Origin: Candidatus Fredericiella danica | Lineage (GTDB): Bacteria > Chloroflexota > Anaerolineae > Caldilineales > Caldilineaceae | Assembly (NCBI GenBank): GCA_016713335.1 | Contig: JADJPH010000027.1 | Span: forward strand, 1 to 64,000 | Direction: 5' to 3' | DNA: 64,000 nt | In this document: piece after piece, positions 1 through 7,776 of the stretch | Layout: every line of letters starts with the position of its first letter | How positions within the stretch are numbered: the stretch's first letter is position 1 | Translations under genes and position numbers: made by a program | The notes under the pieces: generated by a model | What the model was told of the DNA's origin: nothing | The model's database searches: none | The model's input: the letters and a program-made list of their open reading frames with translations, nothing else

Positions 1-1
1 T

Positions 2-934
2 CTGTGCGGCATCGGCTTCATGATGGGCGCCCTGGCGCTGGCATCCTTTGTGCTCTTCCTTTCCGCCGGACAGCCACTGCCACCCCTCATTGCGGCCGCA
101 CCCTTCCAACAAGCCGCCCCTATACCGGCTCCGGCAACGCCGCTTCCAACGCCTTCGCCAGAACTTGTGGCGGCCATTCCGGTCATGCCACTTGAAACCA
201 CCGCGCCTGCGGCTCCGCCCGAGCCAATTGAGCCGCAGCCAATCCAACCAACCGTGGCTGCCCCCGCTGCCGCACCCGATGAGCCAACACTGCCCGCCCC
301 GGTGGAAATCGTCGACGCACCGCCTACAGAAGCTACTCCACCACAACCTGCGCCGGAGACACCGCCTGCAACCGAAGCGGCGCCTCCACTTGTGCCGGTG
401 GAAGCCACCCTCCCGCCCGTCGTTGAAGCAAGACCTGAACCAGAATTGCCGCCTACCGCCACGCCTTCATTGCCCCCTGCGACCTTACCTATCAATTCCG
501 GCGGGCTTGGGTTGACGCGTGCCGAATGGGAAGCAAAACGTGGGTCGCCGGCCGAGGATGATGGCGGCGCGTTGGTGCGCTACGGTGCGCCTGAAACGGG
601 GAGTTACGACGTCTCATTCACCGAAGATCGCGTGATGTACGTGCGGTTTGACAATGAGCAGGGGCAGGACGCGGAATTTCTGGAGGCGATGGGCGCCTCG
701 CTCTTGCCGGCGGACGCGCAGTTTGTTAACAGCTACTCACCGGCCTTGACGCCGGACATGGTCGTGCGCGTCTACAAGAGCCAATCGCTGATCGAACAAT
801 TGGGAATCGGTTGTTATTGCTGGTTCGGTGGTGAACCGGGCACGGCCATCGTGATGTACACACTCGTGTCCGACCCGGAGTCTGGGGAACGGGTATCGAA
901 TTCTGTCACTGTTGGCACCGGCAGCAGCCCTTAG
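2..934 (+). CDS. Proline-rich membrane-anchored protein, 5' end outside window
   Basis: The frame is already open at base 2 and starts in a hydrophobic stretch that looks like the end of a signal anchor or transmembrane helix (about the first 22 visible residues). Next comes a linker of about 140 residues dominated by Pro, Ala, Thr and Glu, and then a C-terminal globular part of about 140 residues (from about base 500) containing a GCYC motif. This architecture fits an exported domain held to the membrane by an extended linker. I do not recognise the C-terminal domain and give no function. The ATG codons at 20 and 23 lie inside the hydrophobic segment, so the true start is probably upstream of the window. 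It is followed by a tRNA gene on the same strand. Confidence 0.6.
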   Translation: MCGIGFMMGALALASFVLFLSAGQPLPPLIAAAPFQQAAPIPAPATPLPTPSPELVAAIPVMPLETTAPAAPPEPIEPQPIQPTVAAPAAAPDEPTLPAPVEIVDAPPTEATPPQPAPETPPATEAAPPLVPVEATLPPVVEARPEPELPPTATPSLPPATLPINSGGLGLTRAEWEAKRGSPAEDDGGALVRYGAPETGSYDVSFTEDRVMYVRFDNEQGQDAEFLEAMGASLLPADAQFVNSYSPALTPDMVVRVYKSQSLIEQLGIGCYCWFGGEPGTAIVMYTLVSDPESGERVSNSVTVGTGSSP

Positions 935-984
935 GAAGCTTCCGAGTCACCCACCTTCAAATAAATCCCTTCGAGGGTGCATAT

Positions 985-1013
985 TTGACAGCAGGCGCAG
1001 CGTCTCGTATCCT
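985..1013 (+). promoter_or_regulatory. Sigma-70-type promoter of the tRNA-Arg gene
   Basis: A perfect -35 box TTGACA (985-990) is separated by exactly 17 bases from a -10-like TATCCT (1008-1013). The predicted transcription start falls just ahead of the tRNA at 1028. The consensus match, spacing and position together make this one of the clearest promoters in the window. Confidence 0.75.
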
Positions 1014-1027
1014 CTCCCTATAGACAT

Positions 1028-1101
1028 GCGCCTGTAGCTCAGTGGAATAGAGCACCTGTCTTCGGAACAGGGTGTCGGGGGTTCGAATCCCTCCAGGCGT
1101 A
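1028..1101 (+). tRNA. tRNA-Arg (anticodon UCG)
   Basis: The sequence folds as a complete cloverleaf. The acceptor stem GCGCCTG pairs with CAGGCGT, with one G-U at the first pair. The D-arm GCTC/GAGC, the anticodon stem CCTGT/ACAGG around the loop CTTCGGA, and the T-arm with the invariant TTCGAAT loop are all present. Loop positions 34-36 read TCG, so it decodes CGA and, by wobble, CGG arginine codons. The discriminator base is A (1101). The CCA end is not encoded. The gene ends 8 bases before the convergent stop codon of the ABC ATPase gene. Confidence 0.95.
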
Positions 1102-1109
1102 CTTTCCCC

Positions 1110-1922
1110 CTACACCGTCGACAGATCCCACGGCTCGTGAATCTTCGGTACATCGCTGATCAGCCGCCTGGTGTACGCCTCCTGTGGGTGCAGAATCACC
1201 CGGTCGGCGGAGCCGCTCTCCACGATCTTGCCATGCTCCATGATATAGACCGTATCTGAAACATAATACGCCAAACCAATGTCATGGGTGATGAAAATGA
1301 CCGTCATCCCGACTTCATTGCGCAGTTGCATCAGATAGTCGAGGATCGTCGCCCGCGAGCACGCGTCGATCATTGAGGTCGGTTCATCGGCCACCAGGAT
1401 CTTGGGTTTCAGCAGGAAGATGCGGGCGATCATCAGGCGTTGCTGCTGGCCACCAGACAATTCGAAGGGATACTTGTTCGTCAACTCTTCAAACTTCAGG
1501 TTGACAAAGCCGCAGGCCTCCTTCATCAACTCAATCTTCTTCTCCTTGGGCAGCCCGCCATCGCCGCGGAGCTTGATGCAATCCAAAAGAACAGAATCGA
1601 TTTTGTTGAAAGTGTTGAATGACGAGAACGGATCCTGGAAAATCGCCTGAATATTCTTCCAGTACTCCTTCTTCCGCTTGCCGCCACGAAGGTCGCGTTT
1701 CTGACCGAGGAAGTAGATCTCACCTTCAGTCTCTTTGGTCAACCCCAACAGGATCTTCGCCAAAGTGGTTTTGCCGCTGCCCGACTCGCCCACAATCGAA
1801 ACGACCTCACCTACGTACAAGTCCATATTCACGTTATCGACGGCACGCATCTTGTGCTGGCCAACGCCAAAAATTTTGGTCACGCCCTTGGCACTGAGGC
1901 AGATGGGCTTATTCTCGTTCAT
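1110..1922 (-). CDS. Oligopeptide-family ABC transporter ATPase (OppF/DppF-like)
   Basis: Cytoplasmic ATPase of 270 residues that energises the importer encoded upstream. Visible motifs are Walker A GESGSGKTT (about residue 45), the Q-loop AIFQDPFSSFN, the signature LSGGQQQRL, Walker B ILVADEPTS and the switch-region ITHD. It is somewhat short for OppF and lacks the long C-terminal zinc-type extension of OppD. It is the last gene of the five-gene operon and starts inside the 3' end of the preceding ATPase gene (14-base overlap), which suggests translational coupling. Whether the cargo is a peptide or an oligosaccharide cannot be read from this subunit, because sugar importers of this family have the same ATPases. 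Confidence 0.88.
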   Translation of the reverse strand: MNENKPICLSAKGVTKIFGVGQHKMRAVDNVNMDLYVGEVVSIVGESGSGKTTLAKILLGLTKETEGEIYFLGQKRDLRGGKRKKEYWKNIQAIFQDPFSSFNTFNKIDSVLLDCIKLRGDGGLPKEKKIELMKEACGFVNLKFEELTNKYPFELSGGQQQRLMIARIFLLKPKILVADEPTSMIDACSRATILDYLMQLRNEVGMTVIFITHDIGLAYYVSDTVYIMEHGKIVESGSADRVILHPQEAYTRRLISDVPKIHEPWDLSTV

Positions 1923-2922
1923 TGGCGTAGATCCCTCTCAGTTCGGCTTCAGGTATGATACAGCGATAGGCCCGGTCGCCATAGGACTCCTGGAGTGGCA
2001 CCGAAATCGCTTTACATTCGGGCCGGACATATTTGCAGCGCTCCGCAAACCGGCAACCCGATGGCGGGTTCTTCAAGTTTGGTGGCGTGCCAGGAATGGC
2101 CGTCAGCTTAGCGGAACGAAGCCCCTCTTCAGGCACGATGATCGATCCCATCAAACCCTTCGAGTATGGATGGAGTGGATCAAAGACCGCCTCATGCGCC
2201 CCAGCCAATTCCACCAGTTGCCCAGCATACATCACCATGATCTGATCGGTCACGTTGTAGAGGAGCGGCAATTCATGCGTGATGAAGATCATCGCTTTGA
2301 TATGGCCGCCGTCCATCAGATCGCGCAGCATCTTGATGACCATCTTCTGCGAAGTGACATCGAGCGCCGAAGATGGTTCGTCGGCGATCAGGATCTTTGG
2401 ACCGAGAATCACCGAAATGGCAATCACTGTCCGCTGTTTCATGCCGCCGGAAAGCTCAACCGGATATTTCTGAAGTACATCTTCAGGGAGTCCCAGGAGC
2501 GCAAAACGCTCGCGAGCAAGATCGTAGATCTCTTGTTTGCTGGTGTCCGGGTGATGCGCTTTGACGACGTCCTCGATAAAGTTGATGATCCTGCGCGTCG
2601 GATTCAGCGCGTTCATCGCCGCCTGCGGGATGTAGGCGATCTCCTTACCCAGGATCGTTCGGCGCACTTCGTCTGCCGGCATTCCGGAAATGTTGAGTCC
2701 ATCGATGATGATCTCACCGCTCGTATAATAGAGCGGCGGAAAGTAGTACCCCATCAAGCTGAGCGCCAGGGTCGATTTTCCGCAACCGGACTCACCGGCA
2801 ATGCCGAGCGATTTCCCCTCCTCAACTTTGAGTGACACATGGTCTACGGCGTAGACATCTTCTTTGTACCGCGTGATGTACTTCGTCGTGAGGTCCTTGA
2901 CCTCAAGCACCACATTCGCCAT
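1909..2922 (-). CDS. Oligopeptide-family ABC transporter ATPase (OppD/DppD-like)
   Basis: The 337-residue ATPase partner of the shorter OppF-like protein; the pair forms the nucleotide-binding heterodimer. Walker A GESGCGKST, signature LSGGMKQR, Walker B ILIADEPSSALD and the H-loop ITHELPLL are visible. The C-terminal part carries the oligopeptide-ABC extension with LHPYSKGL and the Cys-rich GCRFAERCKYVRPEC segment that in this family binds an iron-sulfur cluster. It starts 9 bases after the OppC-like stop, with an AGG element upstream. No frame break is seen. Confidence 0.9.
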   Translation of the reverse strand: MANVVLEVKDLTTKYITRYKEDVYAVDHVSLKVEEGKSLGIAGESGCGKSTLALSLMGYYFPPLYYTSGEIIIDGLNISGMPADEVRRTILGKEIAYIPQAAMNALNPTRRIINFIEDVVKAHHPDTSKQEIYDLARERFALLGLPEDVLQKYPVELSGGMKQRTVIAISVILGPKILIADEPSSALDVTSQKMVIKMLRDLMDGGHIKAMIFITHELPLLYNVTDQIMVMYAGQLVELAGAHEAVFDPLHPYSKGLMGSIIVPEEGLRSAKLTAIPGTPPNLKNPPSGCRFAERCKYVRPECKAISVPLQESYGDRAYRCIIPEAELRGIYANERE

Positions 2923-2931
2923 GTCAAAAAC

Positions 2932-4182
2932 CTATTCTCTCAACGTCGGGTTAAACACCTGGTCAAGCCCCGTGTTCATCAGATTGATTGAAAACGTGAT
3001 GAGGGCAATCACCAGGATTACAGGGAAGAACGCCCACCATTTCCCCAAGATATGAGCCTGATAGATCATGGCCCAGTTCATCATAAGCCCAAGCGTTGGC
3101 ACCTCAGTCGTACGTGGCCCCAGACCCAGGATCGATAGCCCGGCTTCTGCCAGAATGCCAATCGAAATCTGTAGCACAAACGCCATCATGACGTACGACG
3201 CAATATAGGGCAGAATATCGCGGAGGATGATACTGAAGAGTGAGTGACCGGAAAGCCGCGAGAGATTCACATGATCCCGGTTGCGCAGCGAAATCACCTG
3301 GGATCGCACCGCTCTGGCGGTCCACACCCAGCCGGTGAAGCCAATGACCACGGCAACCGTGAACGCACCGCGCTTCTCCTGGCCGATGCTAAAGGAAATC
3401 AAGATCAGCAGCACGAAGCTGGGAATCACGGTGAAGAGGTTGGTGACAAACATTACGCTATCATCCACCATGCCACCGATAAATCCGGAAATCAGCCCCA
3501 ACGTCACCCCAATAAATGTCGCAATGAACCCTGCGATCAGACCAATCATCAGCGAAACCCGGGCGGCCGCCACCAGTTCCGTCAGCACATCCCGGCCAAA
3601 GTTGTCCGTGCCGAGTGGCAGGATGCGCACATTGGGCACCTGCGCAACATTTACAAAGGACGTTTGCGGCACGCTGCCCGCCTCCTGAAGCGCCCCGGTT
3701 GCCGGGTCTTTCGTCGCGAGGACGGCGCCTTCAGTCGCCAGGAGCCCCTGGATCGAACTGTTCAGACGAATATAGTAGTTGCGCTTGGCATTGGTCATCC
3801 CAGCAATCTTCTTGGCAGGATCGAACATGCTGAACCACTTTTCGAGAAGTTGTTCGGTGTTCGTGGGATCGATCTCGCCCTCGGCGACCCCGGCGGCAAC
3901 CAGCCATTCCTTGATTGCGGTGCGGTCTTCGTCACTTAACTTACTGGCGATGCGCTTTTCGGCTGCGCCTTCCAGGTTGAGTGTGTATTGCTTGGCGCCG
4001 ATGCTGTCATAAACATTGACGTAGACCCCAGGCTCAAAAAAGGTGCCCTGGCCGATGATCTCCAGCGGCGGCGCCGGCACGAAGAGGGGGTAAACAAACA
4101 CAACCAGCAGAATCAGGCCAAAGATGACAAAACCGGTGACGAATTTACCCGAGTGAAACGCCTGTCGAATTGAATGTCCCAT
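2932..4182 (-). CDS. ABC transporter permease (OppC/DppC-like) with large extracytoplasmic insertion
   Basis: One of two membrane subunits of the importer. It is 416 residues long, against about 290-320 for ordinary OppC. The N-terminal transmembrane helix (about residues 16-36) is followed by some 130 hydrophilic residues (about 40-175) before the family core starts with LGTDNFGRDVLTELV and the remaining helices. The EAA loop region (about residue 320, SLRNRDHVNLSRLSG) that contacts the ATPase is present. The extra domain would lie outside the membrane next to the binding protein. The gene starts 14 bases after the OppB-like stop with an AAGGTG element ahead of its ATG. Confidence 0.87.
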   Translation of the reverse strand: MGHSIRQAFHSGKFVTGFVIFGLILLVVFVYPLFVPAPPLEIIGQGTFFEPGVYVNVYDSIGAKQYTLNLEGAAEKRIASKLSDEDRTAIKEWLVAAGVAEGEIDPTNTEQLLEKWFSMFDPAKKIAGMTNAKRNYYIRLNSSIQGLLATEGAVLATKDPATGALQEAGSVPQTSFVNVAQVPNVRILPLGTDNFGRDVLTELVAAARVSLMIGLIAGFIATFIGVTLGLISGFIGGMVDDSVMFVTNLFTVIPSFVLLILISFSIGQEKRGAFTVAVVIGFTGWVWTARAVRSQVISLRNRDHVNLSRLSGHSLFSIILRDILPYIASYVMMAFVLQISIGILAEAGLSILGLGPRTTEVPTLGLMMNWAMIYQAHILGKWWAFFPVILVIALITFSINLMNTGLDQVFNPTLRE

Positions 4183-4196
4183 AACGGCTGCACCTT

Positions 4197-5200
4197 TTAC
4201 TCGTTCTGCGTGGCCTTGATGCGCGGGTCAAGGAACCCATAGACGATCTCGATTGCAAAGCTTGCGAGCAGCACCATCATGGTGATGATCAACGTCGTTG
4301 CCGAGATCAACGGATAGTCCTTCCCTAAGACAGCTGACAAAATCGTCGAGCCGAGTCCCGGATAGCTAAAGATGACCTCCGCCACCAGCGCTCCGCCGAC
4401 CATGGTGCCGATTGCCAGCGCCAGACCCGTCACCTGTGGCAACATTGCGTTCCGAAATACGTAGGTGACGATCTTGCGGTCTTTGACGCCCATAAACGCG
4501 CATACCCGACGTAGTCTGCATTGAGCTCATAGATGGCCATCGACCGCATGCCGATTGCCTGACCGCCGATAATGATCAGCACCAGCGTCCAAAACGGCAG
4601 TTGATAATGCCACAACACGGACTTGGCAAATTCCCAGCTATAGTTCGGGATCATGTCAAAGCCATAACCGCCCGAAGTCGGAAACCACCGCAGCATGACC
4701 CCAAAAATGACCAGCAAGATCACGGCCATGCCAAATGGGGGGATATTGCTAACAAACAGGCTCGCCGGCATCAGCGCCTTGTCAAAGCCACTCTTGCGAT
4801 ACGCAGCGAGCACACCCAGGATGTTCCCGAGGATCCAACCGACGACAATCGCCGGCAATTGCAGCCCGATCGTCCACCAGATCGACGAACCAATCACATC
4901 GGCCACCGTGCGGGGATATTGGCTGAAAGAGAACCCGAAATCGCCTCTGAGGACATTGCGCACGTAGAGGATGAACTGCTCGTGCATGGGTTTATTGGTG
5001 CCGAACAGTTCCGAGTACTGCTCATAGATCGCCTGGACGCCGGTGGTGTTCGTCATCCCCTGGGCAAGTCGCGCAACGATTGCCGCAACCGGGTCGCCGG
5101 GCATCAGGCGCGGTAGGAAAAAGTTCAGGATGAATGCTGCCACCAATGTGATCAAGAACCACATGGACTTCTTACCGAAGTATCTTGCGTACCCTTTCAC
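4197..5200 (-). CDS. ABC transporter permease (OppB/DppB-like), split by a one-base frameshift
   Basis: First membrane subunit of the importer. I place the start at the GTG at 5200 because GGAGG (5207-5211) sits 6 bases upstream. The protein then begins with a basic N-terminus and a first transmembrane helix and contains the family motif RLMPGDPV. Near 4495 the frame breaks inside the EAA loop: ADYVGYARL continues as MGVKDRKIVTYVFRNAML only after a one-base shift beside a TTT run. Both halves match the family without a gap, so this is probably a sequencing indel. Reconstructed length is about 334 residues. A hairpin separates it from the binding-protein gene. Confidence 0.85.
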
Positions 5201-5225
5201 CAGTTGCCTCCGTGCGATGGCCACC

Positions 5226-5264
5226 AACAACCATCCCCCACAGGGGGTGTGGGGGATGGTTGTT
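5226..5264. promoter_or_regulatory. Perfect 17-bp stem-loop between binding-protein and permease genes
   Basis: AACAACCATCCCCCACA (5226-5242), a GGGGG loop and the exact reverse complement (5248-5264) make a 17-bp perfect stem. It lies between the binding-protein stop (5278) and the permease Shine-Dalgarno (5207-5211) on the minus-strand transcript. No T-run follows it on the minus strand, so it is not a simple terminator. Such hairpins in importer operons commonly protect the binding-protein mRNA and lower permease expression; that role is inferred here. Confidence 0.8.
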
Positions 5265-5277
5265 GCGGTCAGTTTAC

Positions 5278-7198
5278 TTACGGGTTGACCAGTTCTACGT
5301 TGTAGAGACCGGCGATGCTCCAACCGTCCGTCAGGTTCAGGAGGAACCGGCGGATTGGTGCCATCGGCATCATGTGGATAGTTGGTCCAGACGCTCTCGT
5401 TCACGGTGTGGAACGATTGCGGCCGGTACATCAGCGTGAACGAGGGGATATCGGTCAAATAGATCTTGACCAGTTCGGTGTACAGTTCCTTCAGTTTCGC
5501 CGGGTCAGTCTCGCCCGGGATCGCAGCGATCAGCTTGTCAGCGTCCGGGTTCGAATACTGGCCCCAGTTGCCGTTCCAGTTGCTGGCCATGCCGACAAAC
5601 TCGGAGCTCATCAGCTTGCGGATGCGGCCCCAGGGCTGGGTCGGGCCGGCGCCGTCGCTCCACATCATGAAGATGTCGTAGCCTTCGGGCAGCGGCGTGT
5701 CAGATTTGGTGACGACCGTCTGGTAGACGGACCATTCTGGGAACTGGCTCGTGATCTCGATGCCGATTTCCTTGCCGGCGGCGGCGACTACTTCGATCGC
5801 AGCCTGCCAGTCGGACCAGCCGTTCGGGCAGGTGGCGATGTAGCTCAGCTTCTTGCCATCCAGTTCACGCCAGCCGTCGCCGTCGCTGTCCACGATGCCG
5901 GCGTCATCGAGCAGTTTCTTGGCGCCTTCGATGTCGTTGCCGACCCACTGGAGGTCCGCAACGGCGTCATGGTCATACATCGCCTGCTCGCCTGCGGTCG
6001 GGTTCATCAACGAGCGGGGGGCCTGCTCGAAGGTCGCCGACTGATTGGTCATGGCATTGGCGATGATGGTCGGGTAGTCGACGGCGATCGCAATGGCCTT
6101 GCGCACAGCCGGGTTGTCCAGGCCAGGGGACTTCAGGTTAAAGAAGGCGGTCGGAAGGCTAGCGCCGATGTTATAGGGTGCTTCCGGCAGGTACGTGGAG
6201 ATCGGCAGGTTATCCTTCAGCCACAGATCCTGCACGTTGGAGTTGAACTGCTGGCTGACGTCCACTTCACCGGCCTGTAGGGCGGTGGTGCCTGCGGCGT
6301 TGTCTTTGAAGATCGTGTGTGCCAGATACTTCGGCGCCGGCAGTTTGCCCCACATCGAGGCATCCTGGCCCCAATAGTTGTCGTCGCGCACGTAGACAAC
6401 CTTGGAGTCATCCGCGAAGTACTTGTGATACGGACCGGAATAAACAACATCTTCCGCCGGATCTGCCAGGAGCTGCGTAGCATCGCCAGCGACGCGTTCT
6501 TCCAGCGCCTGTGTCCAGGCCTTCTGAATGACATAGTTGTTGCTCAGGTAGGCCGAAACCAGCAGCGGATTGACAGCCTTGCCGGCATCGTCCAACTTCG
6601 CCTTCACCACCACAGTCTGTGGGTCGACGGCCATGATGTCTTCAATGAAGTCCATGTTCGCAGCGCCGGTCGGCGTGCTGTACTTGACATGGGTTGCCCA
6701 GGTATAAGCAACGTCGTCGGCAGTGACCGGGGTGCCATCACTCCACTTAGCGGCCGGTTTCAGCTTGAAGGTGATCTCGGTGCGATCATCGTTCCACTGG
6801 AAGTCGCCGTCGGCGAGCAACGGATAAACCATGCCGTCCAGCATGTTGTACAGGTAGGGCGTCTCAAACATGATGACGCGAGCATTGTCCTGTTGGGCAA
6901 TGGCCATTGCGTTGTTGTTGCTGTTGGAATAGGGATTCCAACCGACGACCGGACCCCATTGCTGCCCATTGGAATACAACGTCTCGTTGCGGGGCAGTGC
7001 ATTGGGATCAGAGGCAGCGGCCTCGGCCGGCGCCGCTTCCGTCGCAGCAGCTTCAGCGGCGGCTTCTTCGGTCGCAACGGCGGTCTCTTCCGCGGGGGCC
7101 GCGGCCGGTGCGGCCGGCGCCGCAGCGCCGGCGCAAGCTGACAGCAGCAGCGAAGCAAGCACTAGCAAACTAATGAGCCATGACATTTTCTTTGTCAC
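5278..7198 (-). CDS. Extracellular solute-binding lipoprotein, family 5 (peptide/oligosaccharide importer)
   Basis: Captures the cargo outside the cell and delivers it to the two permeases. The start is a GTG at 7198 with AGGAG (7206-7210) seven bases upstream. An in-frame ATG farther upstream (7267) has no such support. The N-terminus is a short basic segment, a hydrophobic core and the lipobox LLSAC, then an Ala/Pro/Glu-rich tether of about 50 residues before the SBP_bac_5 domain (for example FKLKPAAKWSDGTPVTADDV). Near 5342 an extra base in CCTGAACC breaks the frame; in the next frame the protein ends LTDGWSIAGLYNVELVNP and stops at 5278. Read literally, the unshifted frame would fuse it to the permease, which I reject. 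Confidence 0.88.
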
Positions 7199-7423
7199 TT
7201 GTATTCTCCTTTGAAACATCGTACTGCTTGAAATCGAGCCAAATTCAACTGCTTTAGTTACGCTCACTGTGCTTTGAGATTTGTTCGTCTCCTTTCACGG
7301 ACAACAACTTTCTCAAAATCAGTCTCCTCGCCGCAATTCGACCGGCACGCCTGACCAGGCATGCTGAATTGATCAGCAGCGGTTCCAACCATCGTCATTG
7401 GCAGAACGCTAACACCGGAGCAA

Positions 7424-7435
7424 ATACACGTGTAT
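7424..7435. promoter_or_regulatory. 12-bp perfect palindrome, candidate operator
   Basis: ATACACGTGTAT is a perfect inverted repeat centred on CACGTG. It lies about 226 bases upstream of the binding-protein start and 40 bases from a second palindrome. Two different dyads this close ahead of one operon suggest regulator binding; the regulator is unknown. Confidence 0.4.
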
Positions 7436-7474
7436 CAAAGTGCAAGGCGCGGGCAGTGACAAGCTTTTCTGGCA

Positions 7475-7488
7475 TGAAAGCGCTTTCG
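7475..7488. promoter_or_regulatory. LacI-family/cre-like operator candidate
   Basis: TGAAAGCGCTTTCG contains the perfect 12-bp palindrome GAAAGCGCTTTC with the central CG step typical of LacI/GalR-family operators. It differs from the classical cre form TGAAANCGNTTTCA only at the last base. It stands about 277 bases upstream of the binding-protein start. If real, it would argue that the importer carries a carbohydrate instead of peptides, since LacI-type regulators mostly sense sugars. No LacI-family gene is in the window. Confidence 0.5.
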
Positions 7489-7776
7489 CACGTTTGAAAA
7501 AAAGCATTCCACGGAGCGGCATGGTGCTCTTGCTCTGGGCGGTCTGCAAACTGGAGAGAATTCCTCAATTGCGGTCAGGAACGGGAGCGTCCTGCCTACA
7601 AACCATAACCTGCAAGAAATCCAGGAATTGGTATACGGGAAATAGTTGCTTGCTGACGGAACGGATTGTCATCGTAGCAGCACTTACAGACGTTGTCAAA
7701 ATTGCAAATTCCTGCAACACCTGAGCAGTGCCTTATAGGCAGGGTATCTGCACACACAGGTTTCCGTGCCCGTTTT

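Larger units (their letters stand above)
7199..7776. other. Upstream control region of the ABC importer operon
   Basis: A 578-base stretch with no convincing gene. On the minus strand it holds the leader of the binding-protein gene (Shine-Dalgarno 7206-7210) and two palindromes described separately. A 94-codon plus-strand frame (7440-7724) has no ribosome-binding site and low-complexity composition, and I do not count it. The far side borders the stop codon of the helicase-associated gene. Confidence 0.6.

Noticed and set aside
1735..2835. Long plus-strand frame opposite the ABC ATPase genes (366 codons)
   Set aside because: It is antisense to a strongly conserved gene, has unusual composition (many Arg, His) and no ribosome-binding site; it is a shadow frame of GC-rich DNA.
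5315..6280. Plus-strand frame of 321 codons opposite the binding-protein gene
   Set aside because: It mirrors a clearly coding minus-strand gene, lacks a ribosome-binding site and has no recognisable domain.
4430..7267. A single 945-residue protein fusing a solute-binding protein to a permease
   Set aside because: The join (5200-5340) has no family similarity, contains a perfect hairpin and a ribosome-binding site, and both native ends (stop 5278, GTG 5200) appear in proper frames. The fusion results from a one-base error near 5342.
7440..7724. Plus-strand ORF of 94 codons in the importer control region
   Set aside because: No Shine-Dalgarno, it overlaps operator candidates, and its codon use is unlike neighbouring genes.
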